From: Inquilinus sp052113205
GTDB lineage: Bacteria > Pseudomonadota > Alphaproteobacteria > DSM-16000 > Inquilinaceae
DNA length: 64,000 bases
Assembly: GCF_052113205.1 (NCBI RefSeq)
Contig: NZ_JBFRCU010000010.1
Span: forward strand, 62,001 to 126,000
Reading direction: 5' to 3'
Each line of letters opens with the position of its first letter. Positions within the stretch are counted from its first letter, which is position 1. Made by a program: the position numbers and the translations under genes. Below the pieces are notes generated by a model that ran no database searches, was not told the DNA's origin, and worked only from the letters and a program-made list of their open reading frames with translations. Of this stretch, positions 38,516 through 47,774 are shown one piece after another.

Positions 38516-39623
38516 TGCGGGCCTCGAAGTCGATCCGCGGGTCGATCAGCGTGTAGGTCACGTCCTGCACCAGCTTCATCACCAGGCCGAGCAGGGTGAA
38601 GACGTAGAGCGTGGCGAACACCACCGGGTAGTCGCGCTGGATCGCCGCCTCGTAGCCGAGCAGGCCGAGCCCGTCGAGCGAGAAGATCACCTCGATGAAC
38701 AGCGATCCGGTGAACAGCACGCCGATGAAGGCGGCGGGGAAGCCGGCGATCACGATCAGCATGGCGTTGCGGAAGATGTGGCCGTACAGCACGCGCCGCT
38801 CGGTCAGCCCCTTGGCCCGCGCGGTCAGCACGTACATCTTGCCGAGCTCGTCCATGAACGAGTTCTTGGTCAGCATGGTCAGGGTGGCGAAGCCGCTGAT
38901 CACCATGGCGGTGATCGGCAGCACCATGTGCCAAAGATAGTCGAGGATCTGCTGGTACCATGGCATTGCGGACCAGCCGTCGGAAACCAGGCCGCGCAGC
39001 GGGAACCAGGCGAAGTAGCGGCCGCCGGCGAAGGTCACGATCAGCAGCATGGCGAACAGGAAGCTGGGGATCGCATAGCCGACGACGACCACGCCGGAGG
39101 TCCAGATGTCGAAGCGCGAGCCGTCCCTGACCGCCTTGCGGATGCCAAGCGGGATCGAGATCAGATAGACCAGCAGCGTGGTCCACACGCCGAGCGAGAT
39201 CGACACCGGCAGCTTCGACACGACGAGATCGAGCACCCGCGCGCTCTTGAAGTAGCTGCGGCCAAAATCGAAGTTCAGATAGTCGTGGATCATCAGCCAG
39301 AAGCGCTCGAGCGGCGGCTTGTCGAAGCCGAACTGCTTCTCGATCTCGGCGATGAATTTCGGATCCAGGCCCTGGGCGCCGCGGTACTTGCTGGACGCGG
39401 CGTTGCTGCCGCCGAGCTGGGAGTTATCCGCCGGTCGGCCGAAATCACCGCCTCCGCCGCCGCTGATCCGGCTGGTGGCGTCGGTGGCGGTGCCCTGTAA
39501 CTGCGCGATCATCTGCTCGACCGGGCCGCCGGGGGCGAACTGCACGATGACGAAATTGACCACCATGATCCCGAACAGGGTCGGGATGNTCAGCAGCAGG
39601 CGCCGGATGATATAGGCGAGCAT
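38508..39623 (-). CDS. yejB: Peptide ABC transporter permease, YejB-like
   Basis: Inner-membrane permease of 371 residues with about six TM helices. The start LAYIIRRLLLxIPTLFGIMVVNFVIVQFAPGGP is the classical DppB/YejB N-terminus; the n at 39589 leaves one residue unresolved. The EAA loop reads GKMYVLTARAKGLTERRVLYGHIFRNAML. A Gly-rich insertion (RISGGGGGDFGRP) lies in the periplasmic loop. The partner permease is yejE; the binding proteins lie upstream on the same strand. Confidence 0.94.
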   Translation of the reverse strand: MLAYIIRRLLLXIPTLFGIMVVNFVIVQFAPGGPVEQMIAQLQGTATDATSRISGGGGGDFGRPADNSQLGGSNAASSKYRGAQGLDPKFIAEIEKQFGFDKPPLERFWLMIHDYLNFDFGRSYFKSARVLDLVVSKLPVSISLGVWTTLLVYLISIPLGIRKAVRDGSRFDIWTSGVVVVGYAIPSFLFAMLLIVTFAGGRYFAWFPLRGLVSDGWSAMPWYQQILDYLWHMVLPITAMVISGFATLTMLTKNSFMDELGKMYVLTARAKGLTERRVLYGHIFRNAMLIVIAGFPAAFIGVLFTGSLFIEVIFSLDGLGLLGYEAAIQRDYPVVFATLYVFTLLGLVMKLVQDVTYTLIDPRIDFEARNV

Positions 39624-39670
39624 CGGTCAGGCTTCACTCCGGCAATAGGCCGGCAGGGTGCAACTTTCAT

Positions 39671-39760
39671 TGTCATTGCCGGGCTTGACCCGGCAATCCA
39701 GGGGCCACCCGGAGCGGCATCGACATTCCCTGGATGCCCGGGTCAAGCCCGGGCATGACA
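39671..39760. repeat. Intergenic hairpin repeat, TGTCATTGCCGGGCTTGACC family
   Basis: TGTCATTGCCGGGCTTGACCCGGCAATCCA on the left (itself a hairpin, GCCGGG...CCCGGC) pairs with TGGATGCCCGGGTCAAGCCCGGGCATGACA on the right. A related unit lies at 46527-46616 with a half copy near 46683-46702. It lies between the binding-protein gene and yejB in the yej cluster. Confidence 0.8.
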
Positions 39761-39799
39761 GAGTAGAGAGCGGAGTGTCAAAAGCTGGCTGGATCTGCC

Positions 39800-41668
39800 T
39801 CACCGGCGCTGTCCCCTCAGGGCCTTCGGATTCTTGCCGTCGAACCACCAGGTGCTGGGGAAGCCGACATCATTTTTCGGCCGGGTGTCTGGATGGCCGA
39901 ACATGTCCCAGTAGGCGATCCGATTCACCGGGTCCTCGTACAGGCCGATGGAGAAGAATTGCCAGGTGGCATAGCGGTCGAAGGCTTTGCAGGTGGCAGC
40001 CTTCTCGTCATAGGTGCCGGCGGCGATGATCATCTCGACCAACTCGTCGACGATCGGGTCCTTGATCCCCTGCGAATTCTCGTCGCCGGGGCGGTCGGCG
40101 TAGCGGGAATTCCAGCCGCCGCGCAGGGCCTCTCCCGGCGGGAAGAACGGATAGAAGCGGGCCGGCATCAGGTCGAATTCGAAGTTGTTCACGCGATTGC
40201 GGAACTGCGGCACGTCCATCAGGCGCGGTGAGGCCTGGATGCCGGCACGACGGAGATTCTCGACGAAGGGCAGGATGGTCTTCTCGGTATCCGGGCTGGT
40301 GTAGACGATCTCGAAGGCCAGCACCTGACCCGTGGCGTTGGTCAGCTTGCCGTCGCGCGATTCCCAGCCGGCTTGCTTCAGCAGGTCCAGTGCGGCCCGA
40401 AGGTTGGCGCGGATGTTGCCGTTGCCGTCCGTGGTCGGCTGCTTGAATTCGGTGGTGAAGATCTCGTCGGCGATCTTGCCGCGATAGCGCTCGAGGATCT
40501 CCAACTCGCGACCTTCCGGCAACCCGCTGAAGGAAAACGGTGTGTTCGGAAAATAGCTGTGAATGCGGCTGTAGAGGCCATAATAGTTGGTTTTCTGGGT
40601 GGTCTCAAAATCATAGAAATAGTTAAGGGCTCTTCTGACTCGAACGTCCGAGAAATACGGCCGCCGCAAATTAAACATCATGCCGAGATAAGATTGCGGT
40701 GATGCGTCCGGAATTTCCTCCAGCTTGAGCGCACCAGTCTGAACGGCTGGTACGGATTTGAAACCGGTCGTCCACTGTTGCGCCGAGCCGATGGCCATGA
40801 AGTCAAACTCGCCCGACTTGAGCGCTTCATACAGCACATCCTGATCACGATAGTACTGGTAGGTGATCTCGTCGAAATTAGCCGAGCCGATATTCTGCGG
40901 CAGGTCGTTGCCCCAATAGTCCTCGACGCGTTGCAGCGTGATGGACCGCCCCGGATCGACCGATTTGATCTTGTAGGCGCCGCTGCCGAGTGGAGGCTCC
41001 ATCGTGAGGCCGCCGAAGTCGCGGCTTTCCCACCAATGCTTGGGCAGAATCGGAAAGCTCGCCATCGCCTTGAGCAGCTGGGGGTTTTTCAAGGTCTTGG
41101 CCGTGAACCGGACGCGCCGTTCGTCCAGCGCCTCGATGTTCTCCATATCGTCGTAGAAGCGGGCGCGGAAGCGCAGAGCTCCTTTTTCCCGCAGCAACTG
41201 ATGCGTATAGGCGACATCCGCGGCGGTCATCGGATGGCCGTCATGGAAGCGCAGGCCGTCGCGCATCGTGAAGATGATCGACAGCTTGTCGTCCGAAATC
41301 ACGAACGACTCCGCGGCATCGGCGTAATAATTGTCGAGTTCGTCGAGATTGGCGGTGATCAACGCGTCGTTGATGGCACCGACGCCCGCAGCGTCGGTGC
41401 CGTCGGTCGTCATATTGTTCAGCGTGTCGAAGCTGCCGAAGACGCCCAGCACCAGCTGGCCGCCCTTGGGAGCGTCCGGGCGGACATAGTTCCAGTGCGG
41501 GAAGTCCTTGGGATAGGCCGCCTTCAGGTCCAGCATCGGCAGGTAATAGGTCGGCGCCCCGTAGCCCGGCGTGGCGGCCGCCCCCTGGGCGAAGGCCCGG
41601 GGCAGGGGGATCGAGGCCCCCGCAACCGAGAGCATCGAGCCGATCGAGAACTGGCGTCGCGTGATCAT
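39800..41668 (-). CDS. Peptide-binding protein, YejA-like (copy 2)
   Basis: Periplasmic family 5 solute-binding protein of 622 residues. The signal is MITRRQFSIGSMLSVAGASI with an Ala-rich cleavage region; RR suggests Tat export. Family landmarks: KGGQLVLGVFGSFDTLNNMT, LRDGLRFHDGHPMTAADVAYT, PLGSGAYKIKSVDPGRSITLQRVEDYWG and TGALKLEEIPDASPQSYLGMMFNLRRP. The start at 41668 is eight bases from the stop of the next YejA-like gene. Two different binding proteins feed one permease pair, so this copy may widen substrate range. Confidence 0.92.
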   Translation of the reverse strand: MITRRQFSIGSMLSVAGASIPLPRAFAQGAAATPGYGAPTYYLPMLDLKAAYPKDFPHWNYVRPDAPKGGQLVLGVFGSFDTLNNMTTDGTDAAGVGAINDALITANLDELDNYYADAAESFVISDDKLSIIFTMRDGLRFHDGHPMTAADVAYTHQLLREKGALRFRARFYDDMENIEALDERRVRFTAKTLKNPQLLKAMASFPILPKHWWESRDFGGLTMEPPLGSGAYKIKSVDPGRSITLQRVEDYWGNDLPQNIGSANFDEITYQYYRDQDVLYEALKSGEFDFMAIGSAQQWTTGFKSVPAVQTGALKLEEIPDASPQSYLGMMFNLRRPYFSDVRVRRALNYFYDFETTQKTNYYGLYSRIHSYFPNTPFSFSGLPEGRELEILERYRGKIADEIFTTEFKQPTTDGNGNIRANLRAALDLLKQAGWESRDGKLTNATGQVLAFEIVYTSPDTEKTILPFVENLRRAGIQASPRLMDVPQFRNRVNNFEFDLMPARFYPFFPPGEALRGGWNSRYADRPGDENSQGIKDPIVDELVEMIIAAGTYDEKAATCKAFDRYATWQFFSIGLYEDPVNRIAYWDMFGHPDTRPKNDVGFPSTWWFDGKNPKALRGQRR

Positions 41669-41676
41669 GCCTACCT

Positions 41677-43524
41677 CTATCCTCCGCCGCGCTTCAGCGC
41701 CGCATCTTTGGCCGGATCGATCCACCAGGTCGAGGGGAACGCGATCCCATTCGGGTCGCCGAAGCGATGCGACGGCTGCGTCTTCGGCTGGCCGAAGCGG
41801 TTCCAATAGGCCACCCAGGCGTCGGCCTTGCCCCATTGCGGGATCAGATAGTTGTTCCACAACAGCACACGATCCAGCGCCCGGGTTGCAACCTGCAGCG
41901 ACGACAGGTCGCGGGCGGCCGTGACCTTGTCGATCAGCGCGTCCACCGCCGGGTTGCGGATGCCCATGAGATTGGCCGAGCCTTCGATCCCCGCTTCCCC
42001 GGAGCCGAAATAGTTGCGCAGCTCGCTGCCCGGCGGGGGATAGAAGGCGAGGGCGACCGGCATGACGTCGTAGTCGAAGGCCTGCTGGCGCTTCTGCATC
42101 TGCGCCGCATCCACCCGGCGCAGCGATGCCTGGATGCCGACCTGCCGCAGCCTTTCGACGAAGGGCTGGGTCACGCGTTCGTAGATCGCCTGGTCGATCA
42201 GGATCTCGAACCGCATCGGCTCGCCGGTGGCGATGTTGGTCATCAGCCCGTCGCGCTGCTCCCAGCCGGCTTCCTTCAGCAGGCGCAGGGCGGTGCGGAT
42301 GTTGTCGCGCATATTGCCGCCGCCGTCGGTCTTCGGCAGGGCGAAGGGGGTGTCGAACAGCGCGTCCGGCACCTGGCCGCGGAACGGCTCCAGCAGCGCC
42401 CGTTCCTCGCCCTCGGGCACGCCGGAGGAGCGGAAGCCCTCGGCGTTGAAGTAGCTGCCCAGCCGGTCGTACAGGCCGGAGAACAGGGTCTTGTTGACCC
42501 ATTCGAAGTCATACAGCCAGCCCAGCGCCTCGCGCACCTTGGGGTCGGAGAACGGGGTGCGGCGGAGGTTGAAGAAGTATCCCTGCATGCCGCGGGGATC
42601 CTCGCTGGCGATTTCGGCACGGATGAGGCGGCCGTCGCGCACCGCCGGGATGTCGTAGCCGGTGGCCCAGAACAGCGAGGTGAACTCCTGCCGGAAGTCG
42701 GAGTTGCCGCCCTTGAACGCCTCGAACTCGGTGTCTCGGTCGCGATAGTAGTCGTAGCGGATGCGGTCGACGTTCCATTGGCCGCGATTCACCGGCAGGT
42801 CGCGGCCCCAATAGTCCGCCACCCGCTCCCAGGCCAGCGTCCGGCCGGGGTCGACCGAGGCGATCCGGTAGGGGCCGCTGCCGAGCGGCGGCTCGACCGT
42901 GTTCTGACCGACGTCGCGGCCGTTCGCGGTCCACCAATGCTTCGGCAGGATCGGCAGCGCGTTCGCCACCTGGCCGACCGCCTTGCGGCTGTTGCGGCTG
43001 GCGAAGCTGAAGCGCACCCGGCGGTCGTCCAGCGCCTCGGCGCCGGTCACGTCGCGAAAGAAGGATTTGAGGAACGGCTCGGCCTTGTCCCGCACGGTCT
43101 CCCAGCTCCACACCACATCCGCGGCCGTCACCGGCACGCCGTCGTGCCAGCGCGCCTCCGGCCGCAGGGTGAAGATCGCCCAGGAGGCATCGTCGGCCAC
43201 GGTCACGCTCTCCGCCAGCCGCCCGTAATAGACGCCGGATTCGTCCTGGCTTTCCACCATCAGCGAATCGTTGAGCAGGTCCAGCGAGCGCGGTGGCGTG
43301 CCGATCGGGATGACGTTCAGCGTGTCGAAGGTGCCGACCGTGCTCAGCACCAGGCTGCCGCCCTTCGGCGCGTCCGGGTCGGCGTAGTCGAAATGGGTGA
43401 AGCCGGCCGGGTATTTCGGCTGGCCGAACAGGGCCAGGGCATGGCTGGCCGCCGGCTCCTGCGCCCGAACGACGGCCGGTGCCGCGATGGCAAGGGCGAG
43501 CAGAAGGGCGGCAATGACGCGCAT
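41677..43524 (-). CDS. yejA: Peptide-binding protein, YejA-like (copy 1)
   Basis: Periplasmic family 5 binding protein of 615 residues, with a signal peptide MRVIAALLLALAIAAPAVVRAQ. Landmarks: KGGSLVLSTVGTFDTLNVIP, LRPEARWHDGVPVTAADVVWSWETV, PLGSGPYRIASVDPGRTLAWERVADYWG and MQGYFFNLRRTPFSDPKVREALG. First gene of yejA1-yejA2-yejB-yejE-yejF. The two copies are clearly related but diverged, so this is an old duplication. A terminator-like hairpin lies upstream. Confidence 0.93.
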   Translation of the reverse strand: MRVIAALLLALAIAAPAVVRAQEPAASHALALFGQPKYPAGFTHFDYADPDAPKGGSLVLSTVGTFDTLNVIPIGTPPRSLDLLNDSLMVESQDESGVYYGRLAESVTVADDASWAIFTLRPEARWHDGVPVTAADVVWSWETVRDKAEPFLKSFFRDVTGAEALDDRRVRFSFASRNSRKAVGQVANALPILPKHWWTANGRDVGQNTVEPPLGSGPYRIASVDPGRTLAWERVADYWGRDLPVNRGQWNVDRIRYDYYRDRDTEFEAFKGGNSDFRQEFTSLFWATGYDIPAVRDGRLIRAEIASEDPRGMQGYFFNLRRTPFSDPKVREALGWLYDFEWVNKTLFSGLYDRLGSYFNAEGFRSSGVPEGEERALLEPFRGQVPDALFDTPFALPKTDGGGNMRDNIRTALRLLKEAGWEQRDGLMTNIATGEPMRFEILIDQAIYERVTQPFVERLRQVGIQASLRRVDAAQMQKRQQAFDYDVMPVALAFYPPPGSELRNYFGSGEAGIEGSANLMGIRNPAVDALIDKVTAARDLSSLQVATRALDRVLLWNNYLIPQWGKADAWVAYWNRFGQPKTQPSHRFGDPNGIAFPSTWWIDPAKDAALKRGGG

Positions 43525-43620
43525 GAAAGTCCCGGGCCGGCGGTCCGGCGCAGCGGCGCCGGCGGATGAGCGGAGTCTAGGGAATCGCACGGCGCGGGAT
43601 AAAGCCAGACATAAACGGAA

Positions 43621-43645
43621 ACGGGACCGCTTTTGGCGGTCCCGT
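43621..43645 (-). terminator. Rho-independent-like terminator of the cytochrome c gene
   Basis: A perfect 10-bp stem, ACGGGACCGC (43621-43630) with GCGGTCCCGT (43636-43645), around a 5-base loop, followed on the minus strand by TTCCGTTTATGT. It lies 26 bases past the cytochrome c stop and upstream of yejA copy 1. The U-run is imperfect. Confidence 0.65.
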
Positions 43646-43670
43646 CCCGGGAACTGCAAGGCTGCGGCGA

Positions 43671-44327
43671 TCAGCCGCCGCTCTTCGGCGCCTGCTCCGA
43701 CCCGCCGGCCGGAGCCGGCGCGGCACCGCCTGCCGGCGCCTCGCCCCCTGCGGGGGCAGCGCCGCCCGCGGGGGCGGCATCCGGGCTGGGCAGCGGCGCG
43801 GGCGTGTCGGCGTTGGTGCGCAGCCAGGCGATCAGGTCGGCGCGGTCCTTCTCGTTCTTCATCCCGGCATAGGTCATGGTCGTGCCCGGGATGTGCGCCT
43901 TCGGACCGGCCAGGAACTCGTTCAGCTCCTCATAGGTCCAGTGCGCGCCTTCCTCGTGCTTCTTCTTGATCGCGGCCGAGTAGTTGAAGTCGTCCTTGTG
44001 GCCCATCGGCGCGTCGACCAGGTTCCACTGGTTCGGACCGACCTTGTTGGCGCCGCCCTTCTCGAAGGTGTGGCAGGCGCTGCAGGCCTTGGACAGGGCC
44101 TGGCCCTTGGCCGGGTCGGCGGCGGCCAGCAGCGGTGCGATCGGCGGGATCGACGGCCCGGCCTGCTCGGCGCCGGCAGCCGGCGCAGCGGCAACCGCGC
44201 TGGTGTCGACCTTGAACGCGTTCTCGTGCAGCGGCTCCGGCGAGACCAGGATATCGGCCACGATGCCGGTCGCCATTCCGATGATGCCGGCCAGCAGGAC
44301 AGCAGCGAATATTTTGTTGAATTCCAT
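43671..44327 (-). CDS. Membrane-anchored class I cytochrome c
   Basis: 218 residues. An N-terminal anchor (about 5-25, FAAVLLAGIIGMATGIVADIL) is followed by an Ala/Pro linker and one cytochrome c domain with heme motif C82-S-A-C-H86 and an axial Met in HIPGTTMTYAGMKN (M151 or M156). The end is a Pro/Ala/Gly repeat region (PAGGAAPAGGEAPAGGAAP). This architecture matches CycM or cytochrome c-552 of alphaproteobacteria, which carry electrons from the bc1 complex to oxidases. It stands alone with its own terminator. Confidence 0.9.
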   Translation of the reverse strand: MEFNKIFAAVLLAGIIGMATGIVADILVSPEPLHENAFKVDTSAVAAAPAAGAEQAGPSIPPIAPLLAAADPAKGQALSKACSACHTFEKGGANKVGPNQWNLVDAPMGHKDDFNYSAAIKKKHEEGAHWTYEELNEFLAGPKAHIPGTTMTYAGMKNEKDRADLIAWLRTNADTPAPLPSPDAAPAGGAAPAGGEAPAGGAAPAPAGGSEQAPKSGG

Positions 44328-44557
44328 GCCGGATCTCACCTCGAAGCGCGACGGCAACCTCCCGGACGCACGACTCGATTCGACCGTGCGGGCCCGCGGG
44401 TCTTGTAGAGGCGTTACAATCGGTCTGGCAAGGGGCGATGTCCGGCTGCGACACCCTTTGCAGCAGGCGCGGGGAACGGCCATGCCGGCGGCTCCGGCGA
44501 TCCGGGATTCGGGCCCGGTCTTGACGACGTCGCGGCAAGGGTGGATGACGCGGCATC

Positions 44558-45310
44558 ATGACCTCGTCCAATCCCATCGTCGTCATTCCCGCGCGTCTGG
44601 CCGCGACCCGGCTGCCGAACAAGCCGCTGGCCGACATCCATGGCGAGCCGATGATCGTCCATGTCTGGCGCCGGTCGGTCGCGGCCGGCCTCGGCCCGGT
44701 GGTCGTGGCCTGCGGCGACCGGCCGATCGCCGACGTGATCGAGGCAGCCGGCGGCACCGCCGTGCTGACCGACCCGGACCTGCCCTCGGGCTCCGACCGC
44801 ATCGCCCAGGCGCTGCGCAGCATCGACCCGGAGGGGCGCCACGACATCGTGGTCAACGTCCAGGGCGACCTGCCGACGCTGGACCCCGCCTTGCCGCGGG
44901 CGGCGATGGCGCTGCTGGACGACCCCGCGGTCGACATCGGCACGCTGGCCGCGGTGATCGTGCGCGAGGAGGAGAAGACCAACCCCGCCATCGTGAAGGC
45001 GATCGTCGAGCGGACGGAAGGCGCGCGGACCGGCCGGGCCTTCTACTTCACCCGCACCACGGCGCCGTCGGGCGAGGGGCCGCTGCTGCACCATATCGGC
45101 CTCTACGCCTATCGCCGGGCGGCGCTGGAGCGCTACGTCACGCTGCCGCCCTCGGCGCTGGAGCGGCGCGAGAAGCTGGAGCAGCTGCGGGCGCTGACCG
45201 CCGGGATGCGGATCGACGTCGCCATCGTCGACACCGTGCCGCTCGGCGTCGACACGCAGGAGGAGCTGGACCGCGCCCGGCGCCTGCTTGCCGAAGGAAC
45301 TGCGCGATGA
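44558..45310 (+). CDS. kdsB: CMP-KDO synthetase
   Basis: 3-deoxy-manno-octulosonate cytidylyltransferase of 250 residues, activating KDO for lipopolysaccharide core synthesis. The nucleotide-binding N-terminus is VVIPARLAATRLPNKPLADI (residues about 8-27), with MIVHVWRRS, DLPSGSDRIAQAL, VNVQGDLPTLDP and HIGLYAYRRAALERYV following. Length is normal (about 250). The stop overlaps the pheA start (ATGA). Divergent from the cytochrome gene. Confidence 0.96.
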   Translation: MTSSNPIVVIPARLAATRLPNKPLADIHGEPMIVHVWRRSVAAGLGPVVVACGDRPIADVIEAAGGTAVLTDPDLPSGSDRIAQALRSIDPEGRHDIVVNVQGDLPTLDPALPRAAMALLDDPAVDIGTLAAVIVREEEKTNPAIVKAIVERTEGARTGRAFYFTRTTAPSGEGPLLHHIGLYAYRRAALERYVTLPPSALERREKLEQLRALTAGMRIDVAIVDTVPLGVDTQEELDRARRLLAEGTAR

Positions 45311-46161
45311 GGATCTCGTTCCAGGGCTGGCCCGGCGCCAATTCCGACATGGCGTCGCGCCAGGTCTTCCCGGATGCGGAGACGGTGCCGTGCCCGTCCT
45401 TCGAGGAGGCGCTGGCGGCGATCCATGACGGCCGGGCCGATGTCGGCATGATCCCGATCGAGAACTCGATCGCCGGCCGGGTCGCCGACATGCACCACCT
45501 GCTGCCGGAATCCGGGCTGCACATCATCGGCGAGCATTTCCTGCGGGTGAATCACCAGCTGGTCGCGCTGCCCGGCGCGGCGCTGGCCGATATCCGCGAG
45601 GTGCACAGCCATGTCCAGGCGCTCGGTCAGTGCCGGCAATGGCTGCGGGCCCGCGGGCTGAAGCCGGTGGTGCATGCCGACACCGCCGGCGCCGCGCGCA
45701 TGGTGGCCGAACGCGGCGATCCCGGCATCGCCGCCATCTCCAGCCGCCTGGCGGCCGAGATCTACAAGCTGCAGATCCTCGCCGGCGACATCGAGGATGC
45801 CGAGCACAACACCACCCGCTTCGTCGTGCTGTCGCGCGACCCGGTCCGGCCGAAGCCGAACAACGGCCCGGTGATGACCAGCTTCGTGTTCGAGGTCCGG
45901 TCGGTGCCGGCGGCGCTGTACAAGGCCATGGGCGGCTTCGCCACCAACGGCGTCAACATCACCAAGCTCGAGAGCTACATGCTGGGCGGCCGGTTCAGCC
46001 AGACCCAGTTCTACGCCGATGTCGAGGGCCATCCCGACGACCAGGCGCTGCGCCTGGCGCTGGAGGAGCTGCAGTTCTTCACCCGCAACTTCCATATGCT
46101 CGGCGTCTACCCGGCCCATCCCTTCCGCCGCGACCCGAGCCAGATCGCCGCGGACGAGTGA
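45307..46161 (+). CDS. pheA: Prephenate dehydratase
   Basis: Converts prephenate to phenylpyruvate in phenylalanine synthesis, 284 residues, a monofunctional type without a chorismate mutase domain. The PDT domain (about 1-180) begins ISFQGWPGANSDMA and has DVGMIPIENSIAG with the conserved ENS, then EHNTTRFVVLSR. The C-terminal ACT regulatory domain (about 195-275) has TSFVFEVRSVPAALYKAMGGFATNGVNITKLESYM, which would bind Phe for feedback inhibition. Coupled to kdsB by overlap. Confidence 0.96.
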   Translation: MRISFQGWPGANSDMASRQVFPDAETVPCPSFEEALAAIHDGRADVGMIPIENSIAGRVADMHHLLPESGLHIIGEHFLRVNHQLVALPGAALADIREVHSHVQALGQCRQWLRARGLKPVVHADTAGAARMVAERGDPGIAAISSRLAAEIYKLQILAGDIEDAEHNTTRFVVLSRDPVRPKPNNGPVMTSFVFEVRSVPAALYKAMGGFATNGVNITKLESYMLGGRFSQTQFYADVEGHPDDQALRLALEELQFFTRNFHMLGVYPAHPFRRDPSQIAADE

Positions 46162-46176
46162 GGGGCGACGTCGTCT

Positions 46177-46437
46177 TCATTTGGGCAGGCCGAGTTCATC
46201 ATAGAGGAAGTCCTGGCTTCGGGCAGCGGAGGGGCCAGGGCTTGCCCGACCAGCCGCCGATGCCATGATCTCCGCGACAATGGCTCTGCGCTCCGCCGAC
46301 GTCGGCTTTCTGGCCTCCGGCACCAGGCGAGCCACGGGGGCTGGCCGAACCGGGTCAGGACGATCTCCTCACCGGCTTCAGCGCGGCGCACCAGCGCAGA
46401 GAGTTGGGATTTTGGCTCTGCTGACGGGTATGCGCAT
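46177..46437 (-). pseudogene. Phd/YefM-type antitoxin remnant with two frameshifts
   Basis: Correcting two single-base shifts gives an 86-residue antitoxin: MRIPVSRAK, SQLSALVRRAEAGEEIVLTRFG, VARLVPEARKPTSAERRAIV and LYDELGLPK. The first break is an extra A in a run of four (AAAA after GCC), the second a missing G in CCCCCGTGG; the two errors cancel in length. As read, translation leaves frame after about nine codons, so no antitoxin is made. No toxin gene is recognisable beside it. Direct frame inspection supports this; the family is recognised from the SRAKSQLSALVRRAEAGEE pattern. Confidence 0.75.
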
Positions 46438-46526
46438 GATGCCCTCGATGATCGACGCCTCGCCGCGTGACGGCTCGCCCGGGGCGATCGGCTGAAGCGA
46501 CCAGCCACGTCAGCTGATTTTACTTA

Positions 46527-46616
46527 TGTCATTGCCGGGCTTGACCCGGCAATCCAAGAGCCACCGAGAGCCGCTCTGAAAGCCCCTGGATCCTCGGGTC
46601 AAGCCCGAGGATGACA
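46527..46616. repeat. Intergenic hairpin repeat, TGTCATTGCCGGGCTTGACC family, with a half copy downstream
   Basis: TGTCATTGCCGGGCTTGACCCGGCAATCCA pairs with TGGATCCTCGGGTCAAGCCCGAGGATGACA; the right arm differs slightly from the copy at 39671. A partial unit with GGGTCAACCCCGGGCATGACA follows at about 46681-46702. They lie between the antitoxin remnant and nudC. Confidence 0.8.
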
Positions 46617-46717
46617 ATAAAGTAGAATATCACCCAAGATAACACGGTGTAGTTGCGATTTCCCTCAGCCGGACACCCGTGGGTCAACCCCGGGCATGAC
46701 AGATGGAAGGTGCAGGG

Positions 46718-47632
46718 CTATCCCTCCGCCAGCCAGTCCTCCAGCAGCCGCCGGGCGATGCTGTCGCGGCGGGGCAGGCGGAACGATTCGTCGTCGACAT
46801 GACGGCGCAGCCAGTCGCGCTCGAACCAGGCAGCCGATTCCAGCTCGTCCTCGTCGACCTGGAGATCGGTGGTGACGGCGCGGCCGGTGAAGCCGACCAT
46901 CAGCGACTGCGGGAACGGCCAGGGCTGGCTCGAGTGGTAGCGGACGTCGTCGACGACGATGCCGGCCTCCTCCAGCACCTCGCGCTTGACCGTGTCCTCC
47001 AGGCTCTCGCCCGGCTCGAGGAACCCGGCCAGCACCGAATGCATGCCCGGCGGCCAGGCCTTCTGGCGGCCCAGCAGCACCCGGTCGCCATCATGGATCA
47101 GCATGATCACCGCCGGGTCGGTGCGCGGGAAATGCTGGGTGCGGCAGTCCGGATTGGTGCAGTCGCGGNGGTGGCCGGCGTCGCTGCTGGCCGTCGCATG
47201 GCCGCAGACGCCGCAGAAGCGGTGGCGCGAATGCCACCACATCATGCCGCGGGCATAGGCCAGCAGGGCGCCCTCGTCATGCGGCAACAGCGGCCCGACC
47301 GCGCGCAGGTCCAGGAAGCTGCCCAGGCCGGCCAGCATCGGGTCGGCGGCCGGGTCGGCCAGGCCGCTGACATCGACGGCGAGATAGGTGACGTCGCCGT
47401 TGATGCCGAGCATCACGACCTCAGCCGCGGCCTCGCGCCACCAGGCCTCGGTGGCCGGCAGGGCGGCGGCATGCGGCGCCTCCGGCGGTCCGGCGATCAG
47501 GTTGCGGCCCTGCCAGACCGGCAGGATCCGGGTGTGCTCGCTGACGGTGACGCGGGCGATCCACTCGGCATCGCGGCGGAAGCGGCCGGCGCGGTCGAGC
47601 GACGGATGGACGTAGAAGTTCGGGCGCAGCAT
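46718..47632 (-). CDS. nudC: NAD(+) diphosphatase NudC
   Basis: Nudix hydrolase of 304 residues that cleaves NAD(H) and can remove NAD caps from RNA. The N-terminal domain is variable. A zinc ribbon follows (CGVCGH at about 146-151 and CTNPDC), then the Nudix box GFLEPGESLEDTVKREVLEEAG with the REVxEEAG core, and the NudC-specific motif SQPWPFPQS. One residue after HATASSDAGH is unresolved because of the n at 47169. It is divergent from tctC. Confidence 0.95.
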   Translation of the reverse strand: MLRPNFYVHPSLDRAGRFRRDAEWIARVTVSEHTRILPVWQGRNLIAGPPEAPHAAALPATEAWWREAAAEVVMLGINGDVTYLAVDVSGLADPAADPMLAGLGSFLDLRAVGPLLPHDEGALLAYARGMMWWHSRHRFCGVCGHATASSDAGHXRDCTNPDCRTQHFPRTDPAVIMLIHDGDRVLLGRQKAWPPGMHSVLAGFLEPGESLEDTVKREVLEEAGIVVDDVRYHSSQPWPFPQSLMVGFTGRAVTTDLQVDEDELESAAWFERDWLRRHVDDESFRLPRRDSIARRLLEDWLAEG

Positions 47633-47774
47633 GGCGGGACACTGCCACGACCCCGATCCTCACGCCAGGGCCTGGAAAAGCAACTGTGCCATCCGGGAAG
47701 GACAGGTTAGATTGCATAAAATTGAAGGCCGACAGGACAACGGCCGGGTTCGACGACACGAAGGGGGTCACGTC

